DNA from: Ascidia mentula
Taxonomy: Eukaryota > Chordata > Ascidiacea > Phlebobranchia > Ascidiidae
Reading direction: 5' to 3'
DNA length: 64,000 nucleotides
Assembly: GCA_947561715.1 (NCBI GenBank)
Contig: OX387200.1
Span: 11,410,501 to 11,474,500 of the forward strand
Position numbers and translations under genes: made by a program
Shown: positions 13,501-28,500 of the stretch, in pieces
How positions within the stretch are numbered: position 1 is the first letter of the stretch
How the letters are laid out: every line of letters starts with the position of its first letter
The notes under the pieces: generated by a model
Database searches by the model: none
The model's input: the letters and a program-made list of their open reading frames with translations, nothing else
Told to the model about the DNA's origin: nothing

Positions 13501-16500
13501 GGAGTATGTGGCCAAGAAGATTTGTATTGCAAATTTAAAGATCGCATTTTCAATTTATGTGTTTGCTCATTGTTAAATAAACTTGAATGTCTTTTGTAAT
13601 ATGATATTGTAAATTTGGTAAGCCTAGGTTTAATATCTAACTTTGATATGGTTATGCTGCTGCCAGAAACATCAACAAATGCATCTGTGAGAATAACACT
13701 TTTTGGTAACTTTGTCACATAGATTTGGCCATAATACATGGTAGTCGAATAGATATCCCTCTTGGATAAACTGACTTCTGTTCCTGCTTTTCCCAAACTA
13801 GACTCTTCAAACCCCATTTTTATTTTGTGTTCATGTGTATAATTGGTTTGAGAAAATTCTGCTTCAATTGCTTTGGTTATTACCTTTAGAACATTATAAA
13901 CAGTGGGAATTGAATATGTTGTTAATGTATAAAAGTTGACGCCAAGAACACCACTCCCATTAGAAAAGTCATCCATGCTATATGAAAATGTTGTATCATC
14001 CAGTAACAGGTGTTTTTTCTTTGTCACGTCAAAATTACGATCAGTCCTTGGTTGGACATTTTTCTCTGAAAATGAATGATCTTCAGCTTTGATTGTGAGC
14101 AATGTGATATTTGTAATTTGTGTGGTCGCAATGGATTGTTTCTTCAAATAATGCTGATAAACATCGGAAGTTGCAACATATTTAATTGCTGTAACTTGTG
14201 TTGGGACAAGTGTCATACCAAAACTAAGACCCGTTCTTGGCTGGAAATGTTTCACTGAAAATGAATGATCTTCGCTTTTGATTGTAAGCAATGTGAAATT
14301 TGTAATTTCAGTGGTCACAATGGATTTGGTCTGAAAATGATGCATATAAATGTTGGATGTTGCAGAATATTTAGTTACTGTAAGTTGTGTTGAGGCAAAT
14401 TTTTTTTTAAATGCAGCCAATTGCAGTAGCTTTGTTGTATTAGTACCAATTGATTTTTGGATCATATCGAATGCAATCTTAGTGTGGTATGTGGTGGTAG
14501 TTTGTTCAACAACATTTGATAATAATGTAGTGTACACTTTGGTTATTGGGTCACTCTGTTTTGTTTTTATCATATACTTTGTAAATGTGTGAGACAGTAA
14601 AACGGTGGCATCACTACTAAATAAAGATTTATGAAGAAATGTTGAAAACTCTTCCATTTTCAATTTTGTGTGTACTGCTAAATGATCCACATGAATTTCT
14701 GTTTTGAAAATGGAAGGGGGTAGATTGTTAATTGTGACAGATGGAGTATGTGGCCAAGGAGATTTGTATTGCAAATTTAAAGATCGCATTTTCAATTGTT
14801 GTGTTAGCTCACTGTATACTAAATTTGATTGTAATAATCCTTGTTTGTAATATGATATTGTAAATTTGGGAAGCCTAGGTTTAATATCCAACTTTGATAT
14901 CGTAATGCCACTGCCAGAAAAATCAACAAATGCATCTGTGAGAATATCACTACTTTTTGGTAACTTTGTCACATAGATTTGGACATAATGAATTGTAGTT
15001 GAATGTATATCCCTCTTGGATAAACTGATTTCTGTTCCTGCTTTTCCCAAACTAGACGCTTCAAACCCAATTTTTGTTTCTTGTTGATGTGTATAATTGT
15101 TCTGAAGAAACTCTGTTTCAGTTTCTTTGGTTATTACCCTCAGAACATTGTCAATAGTGGGAATTGTATATGGTGTAAATGTGTCAAAGTGCTCACTAAC
15201 AAGTCCACTTCCACCAGAAAACTCAATTGTGCTGTAAACAAATGTTGATTCATGCAGTATTGTTTGTTTACTCTTTGTCAGGTCAAAACTAAGACCCGTT
15301 CTTGGCTGGAAATGTTTCACTGAAAATGAATGATCTTCACTTTTGATTGTAAGCAATGTGAAATTTGTGATTTCAGTGGTCACAATGGATTTGGTCTGAA
15401 AATGATGTTTATGAATATTGGATGTTGCAGAATATTTAGTTACTGTAAGTTGTGTTGAGGCAAATTTTTTTTTAAATGCAGCCAATTGCAGTAGCTTTGT
15501 TGTATTAGTACCAATTGATTTTTGGATCATATCGAATGCAGTCTTAGTGTGGTATGTGGTGGTAGTTTGTTCAACAACATTTGATAATAATGTAGTGTAC
15601 ACTTTGGTCATTGGGTCACTCTGTTTTGTTTTTATCATATATTTTGTAAATGTGTGAGACAGTAAAACAGTGGCATCACTACTAAATAAAGATTTATGAA
15701 GAAATGTTGAAAATTCTTCCATTTTTGATTTTGTGTGTACTGCTAAATGATCCACATGAATTTCTGTTTTGAAAATGGAAGGGGGTAGATTGTTAATTGT
15801 GACAGATGGAGTATGTGGCCAAGGAGATTTGTATTGCAAATTTGAAGATCGCATTTTCAATTGTTGTGTTTGCTCACTGTATACTAAATTTGATTGTAAT
15901 AATCCTTGTTTGTGATATGATATTGTAAATTTGGGAAGCCTAGGTTTAATATCCAACTTTGATGTCATTATGCCACTGCCAGAAAAATCAACAAATGCAT
16001 CTGTGAGAATATCACTACTTTTTGGTAATTTTGTCACATAGATTTTGACATAATGAATTGTAGTTGAATGTATATGCTTCTTGGATAAACTGATTTCTGT
16101 TCCTGCTTTTCCCAAACTAGACTCTTTAAACCCAATTTTTGTTTCTTGTTGATGTGTATAATTGTTCTGAAGAAACTCTGTTTCAGTTTCTTTGGTTATT
16201 ACCCTTAGAACATTGTCAATAGTGGGAATTGTATATGGTGTAAATGTGTCAAAGTGCTCACTAACAAGTCCACTTCCACCAGAAAACTCAATTGTGCTGT
16301 AAACAAATGTTGATTCATGCAGTATTGTTTGTTTTCTCTTTGTCAGGTCAAAACTAAGACCCGTTCTTGGCTGGAAATGTTTCACTGAAAATGAATGATC
16401 TTCGCTTTTGATTGTAAGCAATGTGAAATTTGTAATTTCAGTGGTCAAAATGGATTTAGTCTGAAAATGATGCATATGAATATTGGATGTTGCAGAATAT

Positions 16501-19500
16501 TTAGTTACTGTAAGTGGTGTTGAGGCAAGTTTTTTTTTTAATGCAGCCAATTGCAGTATCTTTGTTGTGTTATTACCAATTGATTTTTGGATCATATCGA
16601 ATGCAATCTTAGTGTGGTATGTGGTGGTAGTTTTTTCACCAATATTTGATAATAATGTAGTGTACACTTTGGTCATTGGGTCACTCTGTTTTGTTTTTAT
16701 CATGTATTTTGTAAATGTGTGAGACAGTAAAACAGTGGCATCACTACTAAATAAAGATTTATGAAGAAATGTTGAAAATTCTTCCATTTTCAATTTTGTG
16801 TGTACTGCTAAATGATCCACATGAATTTCTGTTTTGAAAATGGAAGGGGGTAGATTGTTAATTGTGACAGATGGAGTATGTGGCCAAGGAGATTTGTATT
16901 GCAAATTTAAAGATCGCATTTTCAATTGTTGTGTTTGCTCACTGTATACTAAATTTGATTGTAATAATCCTTGTTTGTGATATGATATTGTAAATTTGGG
17001 AAGCCTAGGTTTAATATCAAACTTTGATGTCGTTATGCCCCTGCCAGAAAAATCAACAAATGCATCTGTGAGAATATCACTACTTTTTGGTAACTTTGTC
17101 ATATAGATTTGGACATAATGAATTGTAGTTGAATGTATATCCCTCTTGGATAAACTGATTTCTGTTCCTGCTTTTCCCAAACTAGACGCTTCAAACCCAA
17201 TTTTTGTTTCTTGTTGATGTGTACAATTGTTCTGAAGAAACTGTGTTTCAGTTTCTTTGGTTATTACCCTCAGAACATTGTCAATAGTGGGAATTGTATA
17301 TGGTGTAAATGTGTCAAAGTGCTCACTAACAAGTCCACTTCCACCAGAAAACTCAATTGTGCTGTAAACAAATGTTGATTCATGCAGTATTGTTTGTTTT
17401 CTCTTTGTCAGGTCAAAACTAAGACCCGTTCTTGGCTGGAAATGTTTCACTGAAAATGAATGATCTTCACTTTTGATTGTAAGCAATGTGAAATTTGTGA
17501 TTTCAGTGGTCACAATGGATTTGGTCTGAAAATGATGTTTATGAATATTGGATGTTGCAGAATATTTAGTTACTGTAAGTTGTGTTGAGGCAAATTTTTT
17601 TTTAAATGCAGCCAATTGCAGTAGCTTTGTTGTATTAGTACCAATTGATTTTTGGATCATATCGAATGCAATCTTAGTGTGGTATGTGGTGGTAGTTTGT
17701 TCAACAACATTTGATAATAATGTAGTGTACACTTTGGTCATTGGGTCACTCTGTTTTGTTTTTATCATATATTTTGTAAATGTGTGAGACAGTAAAACAG
17801 TGGCATCACTACTAAATAAAGATTTATGAAGAAATGTTGAAAATTCTTCCATTTTTGATTTTGTGTGTACTGCTAAATGATCCACATGAATTTCTGTTTT
17901 GAAAATGGAAGAGGGTAGATTGTTAATTGTGACAGATGGAGTATGTGGCCAAGGAGATTTGTATTGCAAATTTGAAGATCGCATTTTCAATTGTTGTGTT
18001 TGCTCACTGTATACTAAATTTGATTGTAATAATCCTTGTTTGTGATATGATATTGTAAATTTGGGAAGCCTAGGTTTAATATCCAACTTTGATGTCATTA
18101 TGCCACTGCCAGAAAAATCAACAAATGCATCTGTGAGAATATCACTACTTTTTGGTAATTTTGTCACATAGATTTTGACATAATGAATTGTAGTTGAATG
18201 TATATGCTTCTTGGATAAACTGATTTCTGTTCCTGCTTTTCCCAAACTAGACTCTTTAAACCCAATTTTTGTTTCTTGTTGATGTGTATAATTGTTCTGA
18301 AGAAACTCTGTTTCAGTTTCTTTGGTTATTACCCTTAGAACATTGTCAATAGTGGGAATTGTATATGGTGTAAATGTGTCAAAGTGCTCACTAACAAGTC
18401 CACTTCCACCAGAAAACTCAATTGTGCTGTACACAAATGTTGATTCATGCAGTATTGTTTGTTTTCTCTTTGTCAGGTCAAAACTAAGACCCGTTCTTGG
18501 CTGGAAATGTTTCACTGAAAATGAATGATCTTCGCTTTTGATTGTAAGCAATGTGAAATTTGTAATTTCAGTGGTCACAATGGATTTAGTCTGAAAATGA
18601 TGCATATGAATATTGGATGTTGCAGAATATTTAGTTACTGTAAGTGGTGTTGAGGCAAGTTTTTTTTTTAATGCAGCCAATTGCAGTATCTTTGTTGTAT
18701 TATTACCAATTGATTTTTGGATCATATCGAATGCAATCTTAGTGTGGTATGTGGTGGTAGTTTTTTCACCAATATTTGATAATAATGTAGTGTACACTTT
18801 GGTTATTGGGTCACTCTGTTTTGTTTTTATCATGTATTTTGTAAATGTGTGAGACAGTAAAACAGTGGCATCACTACTAAATAAAGATTTATGAAGAAAT
18901 GTTGAAAATTCTTCCATTTTTGATTTTGTGTGTACTGCTAAATGATCCACATGAATTTCTGTTTTGAAAATGGAAGGGGGTAGATTGTTAATTGTGACAG
19001 ATGGAGTATGTGGCCAAGGAGATTTGTATTGCAAATTTGAAGATCGCATTTTCAATTGTTGTGTTTGCTCACTGTATACTAAATTTGATTGTAATAATCC
19101 TTGTTTGTGATATGATATTGTAAATTTGGGAAGCCTAGGTTTAATATCCAACTTTGATGTCATTATGCCACTGCCAGAAAAATCAACAAATCCATCTGTG
19201 AGAATATCACTACTTTTTGGTAACTTTGTCATATAGATTTGGACATAATGAATTGTAGTTGAATGTATATCCCTCTTGGATAAACTGATTTCTGTTCCTG
19301 CTTTTCCCAAACTAGACGCTTCAAACCCAATTTTTGTTTCTTGTTGATGTGTATAATTGTTCTGAAGAAACTGTGTTTCAGTTTCTTTGGTTATTACCCT
19401 CAGAACATTGTCAATAGTGGGAATTGTATATGGTGTAAATGTGTCAAAGTGCTCACTAACAAGTCCACTTCCACCAGAAAACTCAATTGTGCTGTAAACA

Positions 19501-22500
19501 AATGTTGATTCATGCAGTATTGTTTGTTTTCTCTTTGTCAGGTCAAAACTAAGACCCGTTCTTGGCTGGAAATGTTTCACTGAAAATGAATGATCTTCAC
19601 TTTTGATTGTAAGCAATGTGAAATTTGTGATTTCAGTGGTCACAATGGATTTGGTCTGAAAATGATGTTTATGAATATTGGATGTTGCAGAATATTTAGT
19701 TACTGTAAGTTGTGTTGAGGCAAATTTTTTTTTAAATGCAGCCAATTGCAGTAGCTTTGTTGTATTAGTACCAATTGATTTTTGGATCATATCGAATGCA
19801 ATCTTAGTGTGGTATGTGGTGGTAGTTTGTTCAACAACATTTGATAATAATGTAGTGTACACTTTGGTCATTGGGTCACTCTGTTTTGTTTTTATCATAT
19901 ATTTTGTAAATGTGTGAGACAGTAAAACGGTGACATCACTACTAAATAAAGATTTATGAAGAAATGTTGAAAACTCTTCCATTTTTAATTTTGTGTGTAC
20001 TGCTAAATGATCCACATGAATTTCTGTTTTGAAAATGGAAGGGGGTAGATTGTTAATTGTGACAGATGGAGTATGTGGCCAAGGAGATTTGTATTGCAAA
20101 TTTGAAGATCGCATTTTCAATTGTTGTGTTTGCTCACTGTATACTAAATTTGATTGTAATAATCCTTGTTTGTGATATGATATTGTAAATTTGGGAAGCC
20201 TAGGTTTAATATCCAACTTTGATGTCATTATGCCACTGCCAGAAAAATCAACAAATGCATGTGTGAGAATATCACTACTTTTTGGTAATTTTGTCACATA
20301 GATTTGGACATAATGAATTGTAGTTGAATGTATATGCTTCTTGGATAAACTGATTTCTGTTCCTGCTTTTCCCAAACTAGACTCTTTAAACCCAATTTTT
20401 GTTTCTTGTTGATGTGTATAATTGTTCTGAAGAAACTCTGTTTCAGTTTCTTTGGTTATTACCCTTAGAACATTGTCAATAGTGGGAATTGTATATGGTG
20501 TAAATGTGTCAAAGTGGTCACCAACAAGTCCACTTCCACCAGAAAACTCAATTGTGCTGTAAACAAAAGTTAATTCATGCAGTATTGTTTGTTTTCTCTT
20601 TGTCAGGTCAAAACTAAGACCCGTTCTTGGCTGGAAATGTTTCACTGAAAATGAATGATCTTCGCTTTTGATTGTATGCAATGTGAAATTTGTAATTTCA
20701 GTGGTCACAATGGATTTAGTCTGAAAATGATGCATATGAATATTGGATGTTGCAGAATATTTAGTTACTGTAAGTTGTGTTGAGGCAAATTTTTTTTTTA
20801 ATGCAGCCAATTGCAGTAGCTTTGTTGTATTAGTACCAATTGATTTTTGGATCATATCGAATGCAATCTTAGTGTGGTATGTGGTGGTAGTTTGTTCAAC
20901 AACATTTGATAATAATGTAGTGTACACTTTGGTCATTGGGTCACTCTGTTTTGTTTTTATCATATATTTTGTAAATGTGTGAGACAGTAAAACGGTGGCA
21001 TCACTACTAAATAAAGATTTATGAAGAAATGTTGAAAATTCTTCCATTTTTGATTTTGTGTGTACTGCTAAATGATCCACATGAATTTCTGTTTTGAAAA
21101 TGGAAGGGGGTAGATTGTTAATTGTGACAGATGGAGTATGTGGCCAAGGAGATTTGTATTGCAAATTTGAAGATCGCATTTTCAATTGTTGTGTTTGCTC
21201 ACTGTATACTAAATTTGATTGTAATAATCCTTGTTTGTGATATGATATTGTAAATTTGGGAAGCCTAGGTTTAATATCCAACTTTGATGTCATTATGCCA
21301 CTGCCAGAAAAATCAACAAATGCATCTGTGAGAATATCACTACTTTTTGGTAATTTTGTCACATAGATTTGGACATAATGAATTGTAGTTGAATGTATAT
21401 GCTTCTTGGATAAACTGATTTCTGTTCCTGCTTTTCCCAAACTAGACTCTTTAAACCCAATTTTTGTTTCTTGTTGATGTGTATAATTGTTCTGAAGAAA
21501 CTCTGTTTCAGTTTCTTTGGTTATTACCCTTAGAACATTGTCAATAGTGGGAATTGTATATGGTGTAAATGTGTCAAAGTGGTCACCAACAAGTCCACTT
21601 CCACCAGAAAACTCAATTGTGCTGTAAACAAAAGTGAATTCATGCAGTATTGTTTGTTTTCTCTTTGTCAGGTCAAAACTAAGACCCGTTCTTGGCTGGA
21701 AATGTTTCACTGAAAATGAATGATCTTCGCTTTTGATTGTAAGCAATGTGAAATTTGTAATTTCAGTGGTCACAATGGATTTGGTCTGAAAATGATGCAT
21801 ATGAATATTGGATGTTGCAGAATATTTAGTTACTGTAAGTGGTGTTGAGGCAAGTTTTTTTTTTAATGCAGCCAATTGCAGTATCTTTGTTGTATTATTA
21901 CCAATTGATTTTTGGATCATATCGAATGCAATCTTAGTGTGGTATGTGGTGGTAGTTTCTTCACCAACATTTGATAATAATGTAGTGTACACTTTGGTCA
22001 TTGGGTCACTCTGTTTTGTTTTTATCATGTATTTTGTAAATGTGTGAGACAGTAAAACAGTGGCATCACTACTAAATAAAGATTTATGAAGAAATGTTGA
22101 AAACTCTTCCAGTTTCAATTTTGTGTGTACTGCTAAATGATCCACATGAATTTCTGTTTTGAAAATGGAAGGGGGTAGATTGTTAATTGTGACAGATGGA
22201 GTATGTGGCCAAGGAGATTTGTATTGCAAATTTAAAGATCGCATTTTCAATTGTTGTGTTTGATCACTGTATACTAAATTTGATTGTAATAATCCTTGTT
22301 TGTGATATGATATTGTAAATTTGGGAAGCCTAGGTTTAATATCCAACTTTGATGTCGTTATGCCACTGCCAGAAAAATCAACAAATGCATCTGTGAGAAT
22401 ATCACTACTTTTTGGTAACTTTGTCACATAGATTTGGACATAATGAATTGTAGTTGAATGTATATCCCTCTTGGATAAACTGATTTCTGTTCCTGCTTTT

Positions 22501-25500
22501 CCCAAACTAGACGCTTCAAACCCAATTTTTGTTTCTTGTTGATGTGTATAATTGTTCTGAAGAAACTGTGTTTCAGTTTCTTTGGTTATTACCCTCAGAA
22601 CATTGTCAATAGTGGGAATTGTATATGGTGTAAATGTGTCAAAGTGGTCACTAACAAGTCCACTTCCACCAGAAAACTCAATTGTGCTGTAAACAAATGT
22701 TGATTCATGCAGTATTGTTTGTTTTCTCTTTGTCAGGTCAAAACTAAGACCCGTTCTTGGCTGGAAATGTTTCACTGAAAATGAATGATCTTCACTTTTG
22801 ATTGTAAGCAATGTGAAATTTGTAATTTCAGTGGTCACAATGGATTTGGTCTGAAAATGATGTTTATGAATATTGGATGTTGCAGAATATTTATTTACTG
22901 TAAGTTGTGTTGAGGCAAATTTTTTTTTAAATGCAGCCAATTGCAGTAGCTTTGTTGTATTAGTACCAATTGATTTTTGGATCATATCGAATGCAATCTT
23001 AGTGTGGTATGTGGTGGTAGTTTGTTCAACAACATTTGATAATAATGTAGTGTACACTTTGGTCATTGGGTCACTCTGTTTTGTTTTTATCATATATTTT
23101 GTAAATGTGTGAGACAGTAAAACGGTGGCATCACTACTAAATAAAGATTTATGAAGAAATGTTGAAAACTCTTCCATTTTTAATTTTGTGTGTACTGCTA
23201 AATGATCCACATGAATTTCTGTTTTGAAAATGGAAGGGGGTAGATTGTCAACTGTGACAGATGGAGTATGTGGCCAAGGAGATTTGTATTGCAAATTTGA
23301 AGATCGCATTTTCAATTGTTGTGTTTGCTCACTGTATACTAAATTTGATTGTAATAATCCTTGTTTGTGATATGATATTGTAAATTTGGGAAGCCTAGGT
23401 TTAATATCCAACTTTGATGTCATTATGCCACTGCCAGAAAAATCAACAAATGCATCTGTGAGAATATCACTACTTTTTGGTAATTTTGTCACATAGATTT
23501 GGACATAATGAATTGTAGTTGAATGTATATGCTTCTTGGATAAACTGATTTCTGTTCCTGCTTTTCCCAAACTAGACTCTTTAAACCCAATTTTTGTTTC
23601 TTGTTGATGTGTATAATTGTTCTGAAGAAACTCTGTTTCAGTTTCTTTGGTTATTACCCTTAGAACATTGTCAATAGTGGGAATTGTATATGGTGTAAAT
23701 GTGTCAAAGTGGTCACCAACAAGTCCACTTCCACCAGAAAACTCAATTGTGCTGTAAACAAAAGTGAATTCATGCAGTATTGTTTGTTTTCTCTTTGTCA
23801 GGTCAAAACTAAGACCCGTTCTTGGCTGGAAATGTTTCACTGAAAATGAATGATCTTCGCTTTTGATTGTAAGCAATGTGAAATTTGTAATTTCAGTGGT
23901 CACAATGGATTTAGTCTGAAAATGATGCATATGAATATTGGATGTTGCAGAATATTTAGTTACTGTAAGTGGTGTTGAGGCAAGTTTTTTTTTTAATGCA
24001 GCCAATTGCAGTATCTTTGTTGTATTATTACCAATTGATTTTTGGATCATATCGAATGCAATCTTAGTGTGGTATGTGGTGGTAGTTTCTTCACCAACAT
24101 TTGATAATAATGTAATGTACACTTTGGTCATTGGGTCACTCTGTTTTGTTTTTATCATATATTTTGTAAATGTGTGAGACAGTAAAACGGTGGCATCACT
24201 ACTAAATAAAGATTTATGAAGAAATGTTGAAAACTCTTCCATTTTTAATTTTGTGTGTACTGCTAAATGATCCACATGAATTTCTGTTTTGAAAATGGAA
24301 GGGGGTAGATTGTTAATTGTGACAGATGGAGTATGTGGCCAAGGAGATTTGTATTGCAAATTTGAAGATCGCATTTTCAATTGTTGTGTTTGCTCACTGT
24401 ATACTAAATTTGATTGTAATAATCCTTGTTTGTGATATGATATTGTAAATTTGGGAAGCCTAGGTTTAATATCCAACTTTGATGTCATTATGCCACTGCC
24501 AGAAAAATCAACAAATGCATCTGTGAGAATATCACTACTTTTTGGTAATTTTGTCACATAGATTTGGACATAATGAATTGTAGTTGAATGTATATGCTTC
24601 TTGGATAAACTGATTTCTGTTCCTGCTTTTCCCAAACTAGACTCTTTAAACCCAATTTTTGTTTCTTGTTGATGTGTATAATTGTTCTGAAGAAACTCTG
24701 TTTCAGTTTCTTTGGTTATTACCCTTAGAACATTGTCAATAGTGGGAATTGTATATGGTGTAAATGTGTCAAAGTGGTCACCAACAAGTCCACTTCCACC
24801 AGAAAACTCAATTGTGCTGTAAACAAAAGTGAATTCATGCAGTATTGTTTGTTTTCTCTTTGTCAGGTCAAAACTAAGACCCGTTCTTGGCTGGAAATGT
24901 TTCACTGAAAATGAATGATCTTCGCTTTTGATTGTAAGCAATGTGAAATTTGTAATTTCAGTGGTCACAATGGATTTAGTCTGAAAATGATGCATATGAA
25001 TATTGGATGTTGCAGAATATTTAGTTACTGTAAGTGGTGTTGAGGCAAGTTTTTTTTTTAATGCAGCCAATTGCAGTATCTTTGTTGTATTATTACCAAT
25101 TGATTTTTGGATCATATCGAATGCAATCTTAGTGTGGTATGTGGTGGTAGTTTCTTCACCAACATTTGATAATAATGTAGTGTACACTTTGGTTATTGGG
25201 TCACTCTGTTTTGTTTTTATCATGTATTTTGTAAATGTGTGAGACAGTAAAACAGTGGCATCACTACTAAATGAAGATTTATGAAGAAATGTTGAAAACT
25301 CTTCCAGTTTCAATTTTGTGTGTACTGCTAAATGATCCACATGAATTTCTGTTTTGAAAATGGAAGGGGGTAGATTGTTAATTGTGACAGATGAAGTATG
25401 TGGCCAAGGAGATTTGTATTGCAAATTTAAAGATCGCATTTTCAATTGTTGTGTTTGCTCACTGTATACTAAATTTGATTGTAATAATCCTTGTTTGTGA

Positions 25501-28500
25501 TATGATATTGTAAATTTGGGAAGCCTAGGTTTAATATCCAACTTTGATGTCGTTATGCCACTACCAGAAAAATCAACAAATGCATCTGTGAGAATATCAC
25601 TACTTTTTGGTAACTTTGTCACATAGATTTGGACATAATGAATTGTAGTTGAATGTATATCCCTCTTGGATAAACTGATTTCTGTTTCTGCTTTTCCCAA
25701 ACTAGACGCTTCAAACCCAATTTTTGTTTCTTGTTGATGTGTATAATTGTTCTGAAGAAACTCTGTTTCAGTTTCTTTGGTTATTACCCTCAGAACATTG
25801 TCAATAGTGGGAATTGTATATGGTGTAAATGTGTCAAAGTGCTCACTAACAAGTCCACTTCCACCAGAAAACTCAATTGTGCTGTACACAAATGTTGATT
25901 CATGCAGTATTGTTTGTTTTCTCTTTGTCAGGTCAAAACTAAGACCCGTTCTTGGCTGGAAATGTTTCACTGAAAATGAATGATCTTCACTTTTGATTGT
26001 AAGCAATGTGAAATTTGTGATTTCAGTGGTCACAATGGATTTGGTCTGAAAATGATGATTATGAATATTGGATGTTGCAGAATATTTAGTTACTGTAAGT
26101 TGTGTTGAGGCAAATTTTTTTTTAAATGCAGCCAATTGCAGTAGCTTTGTTGTATTAGTACCAATTGATTTTTGGATCATATCGAATGCAATCTTAGTGT
26201 GGTATGTGGTGGTAGTTTGTTCAACAACATTTGATAATAATGTAGTGTACACTTTGGTCATTGGGTCACTCTGTTTTGTTTTTATCATATATTTTGTAAA
26301 TGTGTGAGACAGTAAAACGGTGGCATCACTACTAAATAAAGATTTATGAAGAAATGTTGAAAATTCTTCCATTTTTGATTTTGTGTGTACTGCTAAATAA
26401 TCCACATGAATTTCTGTTTTGGAAATGGAAGGAGGTAGATTGTTAATTGTGACAGATGGAGTATGTGGCCAAGGAGATTTGTATTGCAAATTTGAAGATC
26501 GCATTTTCAATTGTTGTGTTTGCTCACTGTATACTAAATTTGATTGTAATAATCCTTGTTTGTGATATGATATTGTAAATTTGGGAAGCCTAGGTTTAAT
26601 ATTCAACTTTGATGTCATTATGCCACTGCCAGAAAAATCAACAAATGCATCTGTGAGAATATCACTACTTTTTGGTAATTTTGTCACATAGATTTGGACA
26701 TAATGAATTGTAGTTGAATGTATATGCTTCTTGGATAAACTGATTTCTGTTCCTGCTTTTCCCAAACTAGACTCTTTAAACCCAATTTTTGTTTCTTGTT
26801 GATGTGTATAATTGTTCTGAAGAAACTCTGTTTCAGTTTCTTTGGTTATTACCCTTAGAACATTGTCAATAGTGGGAATTGTATATGGTGTAAATGTGTC
26901 AAAGTGGTCACCAACAAGTCCACTTCCACCAGAAAACTCAATTGTGCTGTAAACAAAAGTTAATTCATGCAGTATTGTTTGTTTTCTCTTTGTCAGGTCA
27001 AAACTAAGACCCGTTCTTGGCTGGAAATGTTTCACTGAAAATGAATGATCTTCGCTTTTGATTGTAAGCAATGTGAAATTTGTAATTTCAGTGGTCACAA
27101 TGGATTTAGTCTGAAAATGATGCATATGAATATTGGATGTTGCAGAATTTTTAGATACTGTAAGTTGTGTTGAGGCAAATTTTTTTTTAAATGCAGCCAA
27201 TTGCAGTAGCTTTGTTGTATTAGTACCAATTGATTTTTGGATCATATCGAATGCAATCTTAGTGTGGTATGTGGTGGTAGTTTGTTCAACAACATTTGAT
27301 AATAATGTAATGTACACTTTGGTCATTGGGTCACTCTGTTTTGTTTTTATCATATATTTTGTAGATGTGTGAGACAGTAAAACGGTGGCATCACTACTAA
27401 ATAAAGATTTATGAAGAAATGTTGAAAATTCTTCCATTTTTGATTTTGTGTGTACTGCTAAATGATCCACATGAATTTCTGTTTTGAAAATGGAAGGGGG
27501 TAGATTGTTAATTGTGACAGATGGAGTATGTGGCCAAGGAGATTTGTATTGCAAATTTAAAGATCGCATTTTCAATTGTTGTGTTTGCTCACTGTATACT
27601 AAATTTGATTGTAATAATCCTTGTTTGTGATATGATATTGTAAATTTGGGAAGCCTAGGTTTAATATCCAACTTTGATGTCGTTATGCCACTGCCAGAAA
27701 AATCAACAAATGCATCTGTGAGAATATCACTACTTTTTGGTAATTTTGTCACATAGATTTGGACATAATGAATTGTAGTTGAATGTATATCCCTCTTGGA
27801 TAAACTGATTTCTGTTCCTGCTTTTCCCAAACTAGACTCTTTAAACCCAATTTTTGTTTCTTGTTGATGTGTATAATTGTTCTGAAGAAACTCTGTTTCA
27901 GTTTCTTTGGTTATTACCCTTAGAACATTGTCAATAGTGGGAATTGTATATGGTGTAAATGTGTCAAAGTGGTCACCAACAAGTCCACTTCCACCAGAAA
28001 ACTCAATTGTGCTGTAAACAAAAGTTAATTCATGCAGTATTGTTTGTTTTCTCTTTGTCAGGTCAAAACTAAGACCCGTTCTTGGCTGGAAATGTTTCAC
28101 TGAAAATGAATGATCTTCGCTTTTGATTGTAAGCAATGTGAAATTTGTAATTTCAGTGGTCACAATGGATTTGGTCTGAAAATGATGCATATAAATATTG
28201 GATGTTGCAGAATATTTAGTTACTGTAAGTTGTGTTGAGGCAAATTTTTTTTTAAATGCAGCCAATTGCAGTAGCTTAGTTGTATTAGTACCAATTGATT
28301 TTTGGATCATAGCGAATGCAATCTTAGTGTGGTATGTGGTGGTAGTTTCTTCACCAACATTTGATAATAATGTAGTGTACACTTTGGTCATTGGGTCACT
28401 CTGTTTTGTTTTTATCATATATTTTGTAAATGTGTGAGACAGTAAAACAGTGGCATCACTACTAAATAAAGATTTATGAAGAAATGTTGAAAATTCTTCC

